Below are positions 9,474 through 17,959 of a stretch of DNA of 64,000 nt, one piece after another (positions within the stretch are counted from its first letter, which is position 1; every line of letters begins with the position of its first letter). The notes below the pieces were generated by a model. The model did not search any database. It was not told the DNA's origin and saw nothing but the letters and a program-made list of their open reading frames with translations. The stretch is taken from the NCBI RefSeq assembly GCF_904848625.1, contig NZ_CAJHCP010000007.1:62001-126000 (forward strand), in the 5' to 3' direction. Origin of the DNA: Paraburkholderia metrosideri (GTDB lineage Bacteria > Pseudomonadota > Gammaproteobacteria > Burkholderiales > Burkholderiaceae). The position numbers were made by a program, and so were the translations under genes.

Positions 9474-10674
9474 GGCACTCTCTCCGGTGGCCGCCGAAGG
9501 CACCGAGGTCAAAAAAAGCGAACTGTTCGGCGTTGTGAAGCGTATTGGCAGCGAATACGGATTGCTTCTATCGCTTGTCATCATCATGGTGTTCTTTCAG
9601 GTGTCGACGAGCGGGGTGCTGATGCAGCCGCTCAACCTGACGAACCTTGTTCTTCAGAATAGCTACATCGTCATCATGGCGCTCGGCATGCTGATGGTGA
9701 TTGTCTCGGGCCACATCGACCTTTCCGTTGGCTCAACGGCTGGCCTGGTTGGTGCCCTGGCGGCGGTGTTGATGGTGCAGTATGACGTCAACTACGTCTG
9801 GGCAACCATCATCTGTATTGCTGCAGGCGCGGTGATTGGCGCTGCGCAAGGGTACTTCATTGCCTTCTGGCGCATGCCGTCCTTCATTGTGACGCTCGCG
9901 GGCATGCTGGTCTTTCGCGGCATGACGAACCTCGTGCTTCAGGGGCAGTCGATTGGCCCGTTTCCCGACGGTTTCGGCGCGGTGAGCTCGGGTTTCATCC
10001 CCGATGTATTCCACGGTCAAACACTCCATATCACCTCCATCCTTCTCGGAGTGCTGGTTGGCGCGATGTTCTTTGTGATTGAACTTCGTCACCGCGCGGG
10101 TGCTGCGAAGCACGGCGTCGGCAGCGGCTCGTTCTCGATGTTTGTCGCGAAGAATGTTGTCCTTACCGCACTCATCGTAGGTTTCTGCTATCTGCTTGCC
10201 TCATATCGCGGCTTGCCGACGGTGCTGGTCATCATGGGCGTTCTCATCGGCGTGTACACGTTCCTGATGAATCGCACGACCATCGGTCGCCGGATTTATG
10301 CGGTTGGCGGCAACGCAAAGGCCGCGCGGCTCTCGGGCGTGAGCGTGCCGGCAGTGAGCTTCCTCACCTTCGTCAACATGGGGATTCTCGCGGCCCTGGC
10401 CGGGTTGATTTTCGCGGCGCGGTTGAACAGCGGGACGCCGAAGGCTGGCACGGGTTTCGAGCTCGACGTCATTGCAGCGTGCTTTATTGGCGGCGCCTCG
10501 GCTTCTGGCGGCGTAGGCAAGGTGGTCGGTGCGGTGGTCGGCGCGTTCATCATGGGCGTCATGAACAACGGCATGTCCATCATGGGTATTGGCGTGGACT
10601 ATCAGCAGGTCATCAAGGGCATCGTCCTGCTCGCCGCAGTGTTCGTCGACGTGTACAACAAGAACAAGGCGTAA
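9466..10674 (+). CDS. gguB: Multiple-sugar ABC importer permease (GguB type)
   Basis: A 402-aa polytopic inner-membrane protein with about ten hydrophobic segments and the typical BPD_transp_2 motifs of ribose/xylose permeases ([19 protein letters not shown]; the conserved AARLSGV loop; a Gly-rich [13 protein letters not shown] segment). The start at 9466 is preceded by GGAG at 9453-9456 and overlaps the ATPase stop; an ATG at 9451 is possible but has no ribosome site. It completes a binding protein-ATPase-permease importer. Confidence 0.92.
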   Translation: MRKALSPVAAEGTEVKKSELFGVVKRIGSEYGLLLSLVIIMVFFQVSTSGVLMQPLNLTNLVLQNSYIVIMALGMLMVIVSGHIDLSVGSTAGLVGALAAVLMVQYDVNYVWATIICIAAGAVIGAAQGYFIAFWRMPSFIVTLAGMLVFRGMTNLVLQGQSIGPFPDGFGAVSSGFIPDVFHGQTLHITSILLGVLVGAMFFVIELRHRAGAAKHGVGSGSFSMFVAKNVVLTALIVGFCYLLASYRGLPTVLVIMGVLIGVYTFLMNRTTIGRRIYAVGGNAKAARLSGVSVPAVSFLTFVNMGILAALAGLIFAARLNSGTPKAGTGFELDVIAACFIGGASASGGVGKVVGAVVGAFIMGVMNNGMSIMGIGVDYQQVIKGIVLLAAVFVDVYNKNKA

Positions 10675-10707
10675 CTGATACTAATCCAGCAGACCAGATT
10701 AGGGAGT

Positions 10708-10736
10708 CAGCAGGCGAATCGAAACCTGCCCTGCTG
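10708..10736. terminator. Hairpin after the ABC importer genes
   Basis: A 7-bp inverted repeat (CAGCAGG at 10708-10714, CCTGCTG at 10730-10736), with an alternative GCAGG/CCTGC pairing inside it, lies between the permease and the Dabb gene. There is no T-run. It may lower read-through into the following two genes. Confidence 0.3.
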
Positions 10737-10810
10737 GCACGCAGACTTGAGTCGTGAGATTGCATCTCGGGAATTTGGCCTCGCTTTAAGCACTACTAAT
10801 GGAAATGATT

Positions 10811-11107
10811 ATGGTCAAGCACATCGTGATGTGGAACGTTCGAGGTGACACTCCCGAACAGAAGAAGGCATCCGCGAATCTCGTGAAGTCGGCGTTCGAG
10901 AGCCTAAGTGGGAAGATTCCTGGGCTCACCAAGCTTGAGGTCGGGCTGGACGTCAGCGCAGTTGATTATGCCTGTGACGTCGTGCTCTACACCGAGTTCG
11001 AGAGTCAGGAGTCGCTTGAGGCATATGCCTCGCATCCTGAGCATCTCAGGGTGAAGGAAGTCGTGGGAGACATTCGCATCGCGCGCCATCAGGTCGACTA
11101 CGTCTAA
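10811..11107 (+). CDS. Dabb (stress-responsive A/B barrel) domain protein
   Basis: A 98-aa single-domain protein of the dimeric alpha/beta-barrel (Dabb) family. It begins MVKHIVMWNVRG and contains the usual LEVGLDVS and YASHPEHL blocks. Dabb proteins act as small enzymes (cyclases, decarboxylases) or ligand-binding helpers and are common beside aromatic or polyketide-type catabolic genes. The start at 10811 is preferred over 10799 because it matches the usual family N-terminus and has GGAA just upstream. It sits 43 bp before maleylacetate reductase, so a role in the ring-forming or ring-cleaving branch is plausible. Confidence 0.8.
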   Translation: MVKHIVMWNVRGDTPEQKKASANLVKSAFESLSGKIPGLTKLEVGLDVSAVDYACDVVLYTEFESQESLEAYASHPEHLRVKEVVGDIRIARHQVDYV

Positions 11108-11150
11108 GGGCGTCATACCAAAGCGTTCAGAAGACACAGGAAGCAAAACT

Positions 11151-12212
11151 ATGTACGAATTCACCTACACCACACAGGCGGCAAGAGTCGTATTCGGCGC
11201 TGGAAGCATGAAGCTGATTCAGCAAGAGGTCGAGACCTTGGGGGCCAAGCGAGCGTTGGTACTATGCACGCCCGAGCAAAAGGCTCAGGCTGGAAATGTC
11301 TCGGACCTGCTTGGCCCTTCGAGTGCGGGTGTGTTCGACGGTGCCCAGATGCACGTCCCAATCGAAATCGCGCGCCGTGCACGTGAACATGCCAAGGAAG
11401 TCGGCGCAGACTGCGCAGTTGCTATCGGAGGCGGTTCGACCATTGGCCTCGGAAAAGCGATTGCGCTCGAATCTTCATTGCCGATTATCGCCATCCCGAC
11501 GACCTATGCTGGGTCTGAGATGACGCCCATCTATGGGATAACAGAAGACGGCCTGAAGAGGACCGGCCGCGACGCAAAAGTGCTTCCGAAGACGGTTCTC
11601 TACGACCCGGAACTGACGATGGGGCTGCCGTTGAAAATGTCGATTGTCAGCGGTCTCAACGCAATTGCTCACGCAGCTGAAGGTCTCTACGCACAGGACG
11701 GCAACCCTGTCATGTCGCTGATGGCGGAAGAAGGCATTCGTTCGCTCGCCTGCGGATTGCGGGGTTTGAAGGCGAACGACAGGGACAAGAAGGCTCGAAG
11801 CGAAAGTTTGTATGGCGCCTGGCTATGCGGCATGGTGCTGGGCAATGTCGGCATGTCGCTTCATCACAAGCTCTGCCATACCTTGGGTGGGACGTTCAAC
11901 TTGCCGCATGCGGAGACGCATGCAATCGTTCTCCCTCACGCGCTCGCGTACAACAGTACAGTCGCGGTCGAGGCAATGGAGCGCATTGCAAGGGCTTTGA
12001 GCGTCAGCTTTGCCCCAGATGGGCTCTACCAACTCAACGAACAGCTTGGCGTACCAAAGGGTCTGCGCGAAATAGGACTGCGCGAGGCTGACCTGGACCG
12101 CGCGTGCGAAGTGGCCTTGTCAAATCCCTACTGGAATCCACGTCCGATTGAGGAGAAGCCGCTGCGCGGACTGCTGCAGCGTGCGTGGGAAGGTGCTCGC
12201 CCGTCGGCATGA
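11151..12212 (+). CDS. Maleylacetate reductase (iron-containing alcohol dehydrogenase family)
   Basis: A 353-aa protein of the Fe-ADH superfamily, closest in character to maleylacetate reductases (EC 1.3.1.32), which reduce maleylacetate to 3-oxoadipate. Visible are the nucleotide-binding GGGSTIGLGKA motif and the metal/active-site His blocks NAIAHAAEG, HHKLCHTLGG and HAETHAI. AGGAAG precedes the start. With the intradiol dioxygenase it forms the complete lower hydroxyquinol route to 3-oxoadipate; thiolase and CoA-transferase steps are not in this window. Confidence 0.9.
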   Translation: MYEFTYTTQAARVVFGAGSMKLIQQEVETLGAKRALVLCTPEQKAQAGNVSDLLGPSSAGVFDGAQMHVPIEIARRAREHAKEVGADCAVAIGGGSTIGLGKAIALESSLPIIAIPTTYAGSEMTPIYGITEDGLKRTGRDAKVLPKTVLYDPELTMGLPLKMSIVSGLNAIAHAAEGLYAQDGNPVMSLMAEEGIRSLACGLRGLKANDRDKKARSESLYGAWLCGMVLGNVGMSLHHKLCHTLGGTFNLPHAETHAIVLPHALAYNSTVAVEAMERIARALSVSFAPDGLYQLNEQLGVPKGLREIGLREADLDRACEVALSNPYWNPRPIEEKPLRGLLQRAWEGARPSA

Positions 12213-12239
12213 CGAGGCAAGCCCGGTACCAGCTCAACC

Positions 12240-12400
12240 AAAATTGCAATTGACGGCGGTGAGCCCATCGAGCAAGTGCGACATATCGACGAGCCGTTGG
12301 GCGAGCAGGTGATGAACCTCGGCCGCGCGTCACCACGTCCCATACACCGCAAGCAACGATGCGCCCAGAGTTTCCTGCCGGGGTCGCTCCTGGATTGGAG
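12240..12400 (-). pseudogene. Decayed dnaE2 3'-end fragment
   Basis: Translated on the minus strand, this stretch matches the last 50 or so residues of the intact DnaE2 at 36.6-39.8 kb: LLAVYGTW, a TGA stop, then LLAQRLVDMSHLLDGLTAV. The in-frame stop and loss of everything upstream show it is a remnant. It abuts a Sir2 remnant in the opposite orientation. Confidence 0.8.
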
Positions 12401-12411
12401 GCCATGCGTGG

Positions 12412-12794
12412 GCGACGCATGGTCAGGTAGGGAATTTCATCCGCTGGTAGATGAGGCGACATCGGAACTGGAAAGCCCGATGCCTCGCTGCCCGGATTGC
12501 GGTGCGCTTGCGCGTCCAAATATCTTGATGTTCAGCGACTGGACTTGGGTTGATGTGCCCTAAGAAAAGCAACGGGAGCACCTTGAGAACTGGATTTCTG
12601 AAATACCGAAGCTGGTCGTCGTGGAACTGGGCGCAGGCAAAGCTCTGCCCACGGTGCGGCGCTTCAGCGAGCGAAATGCGCGTCAGCGGCTCATTCGAAT
12701 AAATCCTCGGGACTCGAACACGGACCCGCTGCACGGTGTAGGTTTCGAGGGCAGCGCCGCCACAACTCTCGAGCTGCTCGACGCACAACTGTGA
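12412..12794 (+). pseudogene. Sir2-like deacetylase C-terminal remnant (copy 1)
   Basis: The frame reads a zinc-binding CPDCG, then ARPNILMFSDWTWVDVP, an in-frame TAA, and continues with KLVVVELGAGKALPTVR and RLIRINPRD. This is the C-terminal half of a SIR2-family NAD-dependent deacetylase. It closely parallels the copy at 16.7-17.3 kb in both DNA and protein. The N-terminal Rossmann/catalytic half is absent. Confidence 0.75.
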
Positions 12795-13195
12795 ATTGCG
12801 CGCGCAGAAGTCGCATTTGCGGCATGGCGAGGCGCATTGGACTTCGCACGTGACGAGTGTGAGTAGCTTGGCGCGCTGACTATCGTCGGCAGATGCTCTG
12901 CTTTTCAAAGAGCATCAAGCCACTGCTGAAGCGAATTCACATGCTTGCAGCAGCAAGCGGTTTCGGGACTGTTGAGTGCGAGTGTCGCGTTCCAGCGAAG
13001 ATTTGCCCGCGATTTCCGCCGGTTGTCGTGTAGCGTCACCGAAAAGCCCGAATTTGTCGGGTAGTGTCCCCAGAAAGCGAGAGATGTCGCGGTGTCGCCA
13101 GATGCTTCTGGTATCACCTTCTCTAGCGGATGGATGTGTGAGCATTCACAAAAGTACGAGCAACCCGAAGTGTCATGTTGAAGTTCCTCGACATG

Positions 13196-13283
13196 ACTTG
13201 ACCTTTGCCCACGGTTTACTTGACCCCCACCCACGCGCAACTTGACCTCCACACACGTTTTGCTTGACCTTCACACACGCAAA
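13196..13283. repeat. Four 22-bp iteron-like direct repeats
   Basis: Four tandem units start at 13196, 13218, 13240 and 13262, exactly 22 bp apart. Each begins (A/G)CTTGACC and has CAC.CACG-like sequence in the middle. The remaining positions vary. The array is followed 60 bp later by AT-rich 8-bp repeats. It lies in DNA without a convincing gene. The spacing of two helical turns suggests a protein-binding array. Confidence 0.75.
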
Positions 13284-13345
13284 ATGGGTATCCAGTCGTG
13301 AAAACTCCCACGTCGCTTGGCAGTTTTCTCGGTCGAACGCGCTGG

Positions 13346-13369
13346 TAATCTTATAATCTTTTAATCTGT
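13346..13369. repeat. Three tandem AT-rich 8-bp repeats
   Basis: TAATCTTA, TAATCTTT and TAATCTGT follow one another without gaps at 13346, 13354 and 13362. Such short AT-rich repeats beside iterons are typical of DNA-unwinding elements in replication origins, but no initiator gene was found nearby. Confidence 0.5.
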
Positions 13370-13589
13370 GTAGTCGCAATGCGTGGGTTTGACTATTTTT
13401 CGAATCACCTTGTCAGCGTGTTTTCTGTAACTCATCGTCAAGCCTGTGTTGACTATGCTCAAGTTGGAATGCGCGTTTCGTGGCAACCAGGATAAGGGCA
13501 GTGGCGTGCGTGGTTCTGTACTCGCATCCGCTTCGTTCACGAAGACATCGGGTTTCGTCAGGAGTGAGCTTCCGACGCTCCTCCTTGGC

Positions 13590-13740
13590 TGCGATGTTCA
13601 CGTCGTGCTCGTCCACTCCAAGAGTAGGAAGATGCCGGCTCAAGGCGCTGTTCGGGAAGGGCTGGTCGCAGCAGCGAAAGCAGGTGCCGGCCGAGCGTGA
13701 GACTCATCGAGTTGTAGTCGGCGACGACGGTCGAAGACGG
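13590..13740. pseudogene. Fused fragments of Gfo/Idh and dnaE2
   Basis: Positions about 13593-13637 copy part of the second Gfo/Idh gene (around 5800-5845; 25 bp identical, protein VHVVLVHSKS). Immediately after, about 13664-13730 copies an internal dnaE2 segment (around 36950-37018, minus strand, encoding DYNSMSLTLGRHPLSLLRP in the intact gene). Neither piece is functional. The rest of 12.8-13.87 kb has only short frames without recognisable products. Confidence 0.7.
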
Positions 13741-13870
13741 TGTAATTCGAGCTGAGAGCGATACTCAATCACTCTGCACCTTTCGTTTTCCCGTCAGACC
13801 GGCTACCGTAGTGATTTTTGAGATACGACCGTCGCCAGCCAGATATGTGGGTTCGCGTCGGCGAACTACG

Positions 13871-16699
13871 ATGACCAGCGCCGATAACATAAACCAGTGG
13901 GCACCTTCCCACTACGGCCAGAGATTCACGAAATCGAAGAACTGGATTTTGCGCCTGGCAGATGGCGCTCTGGTTCTCTTCGTTGAAGGGAAGCAACAGG
14001 TCACGCTCACCCTGGACGGCAAGAATAGACCCAATATCAAGCAAGGCCTGTTCTGGACGGACATCACCTTTGGCGCTGGGAAGCAAGACTCTGTCCGCAT
14101 CGATGGGCTTCCAAACAAGCTGGCACATGGGCTTGAAGACGCAATCTCAACGTGCGAGCGTCTCAGTCTGTTCAATCACGCATATGGCGAGATACTGGCG
14201 TGGTTGAAGTCGGCCGGCGCCCACGTGGCGAAATGCGAAAAGGAGAGACGCTGGATACCGGAAAGCTGGCAGGCCGGATTCGAGGCGCGGCGACCGCGTC
14301 TGAAAATCTCCGACGAGGAACTTTGGAACCTTTTTAAAGACCCGGCTGTTCGCGCCAACCTTTGCGATGCCGCCGACCGCATCGAAACAGCACTCAAGAG
14401 TTGGCGAGGTGACTGGCCGGCCTACTGGGCACGGAGAAATGAAGCGCATGCGCAGCGGGAACTCGCTGCCTGCAAGGACCTGTTTGACCGGGTCGAAAGC
14501 AAACCGCTATCTGAAGAACAAGCTCGCGCGGTGGTCTGTTTTGAGGACCGCCTGCTGGTTGTCGCCGCTGCCGGGTCGGGCAAAACGTCGACCATGGTTG
14601 CTAAAGCAGCCTACGCAATCCACCTAGGCATCATCCGCCCCGACCAGGTCCTCCTCCTGGCATTCAACAAGAAAGCCGCAGACGAGCTTCAGACGCGCGC
14701 GGTCCAGTCGTTCAGTCGACTCGGCATGAACGATGTAGCAGTTGAAGCGCGAACCTTCCACGCACTGGGACTCAGCATCATCGGCAAGGCAACTGGCGAA
14801 AAGCCAGATGTGCCCGACTGGGCTATCGACGCATCGTCCGGTCAGCGAAAACTGATGGAAATCGTCGACGCGCTCAAAGACAGCTCGCCCATATTTCGCA
14901 CGAACTGGGACCTCTTCCGGATTGTGTTCGGTCAAGACCTGCCAAAACCTGGCGAGCAAGGTGATGCCGACTTCATCGACCGTGATGGCAATGCAAAGAT
15001 TCGAACTAACGACGGCAAGTTTGTCCGCAGCCAGGAAGAACGCATCATCGCGAATTGGCTGTTCTACCAGGGCGTCGAGTACGACTATGAACGACCTTAT
15101 GAGCACAACACGAGGACGGCCGAGTATCGCCAGTACAAGCCCGACTTCTACTATCCGGACATCGGCCTTTACCACGAGCATTTCGCGTTGGATGCGAACG
15201 GTGACGCCCCTGCGCACTTCGAAAACTACCTTTCCGGCGTAGTGTGGAAACGGGAAGAACATGAACGCCGCGGGACCGCGCTCGTCGAGACGACATCTCA
15301 CCAGGTCCGCACGGGTAAATTCGCGTCAATCCTCGAGCGCGCTCTCACAGAACGTGGGGTTGTGCTTGACCCGAATCCAGACCGCCCCGTCCCGAAGTAC
15401 GGGCAGCGCCCCATGGATAGCGCGACGCTGGTCAAGCTCATCCGCTCGTTCATCGTGCATACGAAGAGCAATTCACTGTCGATGGACGATTTGCGCAAGC
15501 GTCTTGGAGATTCGTCCAAGGATACCTTCGTTCATCGTCATCGGATGTTTCTTGACCTTGTCGAGCCGATACTCGACGCCTGGAACGCAGCACTCGTAGT
15601 AGAGGGTTGCATCGACTTCGAGGACATGTTGAACCAGGCGGCCGAGCACGTTGAAAGCGGTCGATACCTGTCACCGTATGGGTTAGTCATGGCTGACGAA
15701 TTCCAGGACGCGTCGCGCGCCCGGGCGCGTCTCTGCCGGGCGCTGGCGAATGCTCGACTCGGGCCGGCGCGGATGACATTCGGGACAATAACCGAGCAGA
15801 CGAATTTTCATGTACCCAAGACGCCAGCGCGCGTAAGCCACCGGTACTTCTTCGCCGTGGGTGACGACTGGCAGTCCATAAACCGCTTCGCTGGCGCCGA
15901 TGTCTCGGTGATGACCAGCTTCGCCGAGTGGTTCGGCAAATCACAGGTGCTGCGACTGGAGCAGACATTCAGATGCCCGCAGGCGCTCTGCGATATATCG
16001 AGCCGGTTTGTGACGAAGAACCCCCAACAAATCAAAAAGAACGTTCGCTCGTCGACGCCTACTATCGGCGCAGTGCTTGAGGCATTTCAAGTCAAGACGC
16101 GGTTCGACGTCCAGAGAGCTATCGATGATTATCTGGCAAACCTGCATCGCGGTCTCCTGGATGGGAGCGTTCCTCGTGCGCACGACAGAAAAGTCACCGT
16201 ATTCATTCTCGGCAGGTACAACGCTGACAAATCTGCGCTCCCGGCTGGATGGCAAAGACGCTATGGACAGGAAATTGCGTTGTCGTTTGTCACCATGCAC
16301 AGTTCGAAAGGCGCCGAAGCTGACTACGTGATTTTGCCCGGAATGCTCAGCCGCGGATTCCCTAATACGCGAGAGGACGACCCAGTTCTGGCCCTCGCGA
16401 TGCCCGGTACTGACCCATATCCATTTGCTGAGGAGCGGCGCCTCTTTTACGTCGCACTCACGCGTGCCCGTCGCTCTGTAGCGATGTTCACAGTCGCGGG
16501 TCAGCGCTCCTCGTTTCTGACGGAGCTACTCTCAGAAGGCGCTGTCAACGTCACGTCGGCACGAGAAGATGAACATGCGGAGAATACGTGTCCGGCGTGC
16601 GGTACCGGACAACTCATCATCCGTGAAGGACGTTACGGGCCGTTCCTTGCATGCTCCAACTTTCCGGCATGTCGATACAAGCCCCCTGCGAAAAACTAG
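13871..16699 (+). CDS. UvrD/HelD-like superfamily 1 DNA helicase with C-terminal zinc ribbon
   Basis: A 942-aa SF1 helicase. After about 200 N-terminal residues of HelD-type, it shows Walker A AAAGSGKTS (about 233-241), Walker B ADEFQD (about 608), motif III VGDDWQSINRFAG, motif IV QTFRCPQ, motif V VTMHSSKGAEADYV and motif VI YVALTRARRS. The last 40 residues (CPACGTGQLIIREG...FLACSNFPAC) form a topoisomerase-type zinc ribbon. It is longer than E. coli HelD (684 aa) because of large inserts. The start MTSADN is chosen because the upstream 20 codons read as non-conserved sequence. It is flanked on both sides by Sir2 remnants and probably acts in DNA repair or element defence. Confidence 0.88.
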   Translation: MTSADNINQWAPSHYGQRFTKSKNWILRLADGALVLFVEGKQQVTLTLDGKNRPNIKQGLFWTDITFGAGKQDSVRIDGLPNKLAHGLEDAISTCERLSLFNHAYGEILAWLKSAGAHVAKCEKERRWIPESWQAGFEARRPRLKISDEELWNLFKDPAVRANLCDAADRIETALKSWRGDWPAYWARRNEAHAQRELAACKDLFDRVESKPLSEEQARAVVCFEDRLLVVAAAGSGKTSTMVAKAAYAIHLGIIRPDQVLLLAFNKKAADELQTRAVQSFSRLGMNDVAVEARTFHALGLSIIGKATGEKPDVPDWAIDASSGQRKLMEIVDALKDSSPIFRTNWDLFRIVFGQDLPKPGEQGDADFIDRDGNAKIRTNDGKFVRSQEERIIANWLFYQGVEYDYERPYEHNTRTAEYRQYKPDFYYPDIGLYHEHFALDANGDAPAHFENYLSGVVWKREEHERRGTALVETTSHQVRTGKFASILERALTERGVVLDPNPDRPVPKYGQRPMDSATLVKLIRSFIVHTKSNSLSMDDLRKRLGDSSKDTFVHRHRMFLDLVEPILDAWNAALVVEGCIDFEDMLNQAAEHVESGRYLSPYGLVMADEFQDASRARARLCRALANARLGPARMTFGTITEQTNFHVPKTPARVSHRYFFAVGDDWQSINRFAGADVSVMTSFAEWFGKSQVLRLEQTFRCPQALCDISSRFVTKNPQQIKKNVRSSTPTIGAVLEAFQVKTRFDVQRAIDDYLANLHRGLLDGSVPRAHDRKVTVFILGRYNADKSALPAGWQRRYGQEIALSFVTMHSSKGAEADYVILPGMLSRGFPNTREDDPVLALAMPGTDPYPFAEERRLFYVALTRARRSVAMFTVAGQRSSFLTELLSEGAVNVTSAREDEHAENTCPACGTGQLIIREGRYGPFLACSNFPACRYKPPAKN

Positions 16700-16709
16700 G
16701 CTCGACATT

Positions 16710-17333
16710 TTTATCGCTCAGGGCTCCCCTGGTTGCATGCGTTTCGGTTATACCGTGAGACCGTCCCGCACGAGGGCTTCGCGATTTTGCGCCGATGGGC
16801 GGACCGCATGCGGCATGGCGCATCCGTGTTCACGAGCAATGTTGACGGACAGTTCCAGAAAGCCGGATTCTTCGAGAGCCGAGTACACGAATGTCATGGG
16901 TCGATTCACACACTTCAATGCACGGAAGCCTGCTCGGCAGACACATGGTCCGCGGAAGGATTTCATCCGCTCGTAAATGAGAAAACATCTGAGCGAGAAC
17001 CCTTTGCCGCGATGCCCGCGCTGCGGTTCGTTAGCGCGGCCGAACATTCTGATGTTCGGAGATTGGGCGTGGGTTGACGCGCCATATGAAAAGCAACGGG
17101 TGCGCTTCGAGGACTGGATTACCTCGACGTCGAGACCGGTCGTCGTGGAGTTGGGCGCGGGAAAAGCTCTTCCGACGGTGCGGCGCTTCAGCGAGCGAAA
17201 CGCCCGTCATCGGCTCATTCGCATAAATCCACGTGAGACAGACGCAAACCCGTTGTATGGTATTGGATTCGCGGGGAGCGCCGGTCTGACGCTCAAGCTA
17301 CTCGGTGCGCATGTGGAGAGGTCGCACCGATAG
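16710..17333 (+). pseudogene. Frameshifted Sir2-like deacetylase (copy 2)
   Basis: One frame from about 16733 reads FRLYRETVPHEGF, then FTSNVDGQFQKAGF and ECHGSIHTLQC, the SIR2 catalytic-His and zinc-binding region. A second frame from about 16985 continues with PRCPRCGSLARPNILMFGDW and VVVELGAGKALPTVR to a stop at 17333. The break near 16985-17000 is a frameshift, and the N-terminal NAD-binding GAG motif is missing. It is the better-preserved twin of the remnant at 12.4-12.8 kb. Confidence 0.78.
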
Positions 17334-17370
17334 TCGACAGGCTAGCACTCACGTGCGTCCGTCGGCACTC

Positions 17371-17739
17371 TCATTTTGTCTTGCCATTTAGATTTCGTGC
17401 TGGATTCTTCATGCTCGGCGAACCCGGTGTGGTGGTCGCTCCCGATTCATTCTCGACGTGACGCTCGCCGCCATTCTGCGCGAAGCGTCTCACTTCCATG
17501 GCAGCATCCGTGGATTTCGATTGCTCAAGTCGCGTGGCCAGTAGTTCAAGAAAAACGGGAGCCTCGGCAGGACCGTGAAGAGCTACAAACTCCGTCCAAG
17601 CTTCCTCAATCGCGGCGTTGCGAGTATCAGCACTTCGAGTGCTGGCGATATGCGACCGCCCCCGCGCGAGTTCAACCTCGTAGCGCCTGTCGTATTGACT
17701 CAAATTTTCTGGCTTTCGCTTTTTCTTTTGGCCGCTCAC
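17371..17739 (-). CDS. Hypothetical basic small protein
   Basis: A 122-aa frame from a GTG at 17739 with GAGAGG just upstream (an ATG at 17772 would give 133 aa). It opens with a Lys/Arg-rich stretch (SGQKKKRKPENLSQYDRRYE), then a helical middle and a Gly/Ser/Pro-rich low-complexity tail. No family was recognised. Support comes from the ribosome site and protein-like composition of the N-terminal half only. It is convergent with the Sir2 remnant. The following 17740-17959 holds nothing recognised. Confidence 0.45.
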   Translation of the reverse strand: MSGQKKKRKPENLSQYDRRYEVELARGRSHIASTRSADTRNAAIEEAWTEFVALHGPAEAPVFLELLATRLEQSKSTDAAMEVRRFAQNGGERHVENESGATTTPGSPSMKNPARNLNGKTK

Positions 17740-17959
17740 GATTTTCCTCTCAGACTCCGTTGGTTGTATCACTCCAACGCCGCCAGTCTAAATCTCACAG
17801 GCAATTTTGAGAAGAATCCTGACGCGACTCAGCCTCGCTTGCATTTGCATATAGCGTGGCTATAGAAAGACTGACACCACTTGTTCGGAGCACCCGAGAA
17901 CGTGCTGCCTGTTTGGTCGCGCGCACAAATTGGCCTGACTACGAAGCACGACACATGTC

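Noticed and set aside
12905..13252. 115-codon minus-strand frame
   Set aside because: It crosses the iteron-like repeats and has no ribosome site or family motif; probably chance or a transposon remnant.
13196..13283. CRISPR array
   Set aside because: The 22-bp units are contiguous with no unique spacers and are imperfect, so they do not fit repeat-spacer architecture.
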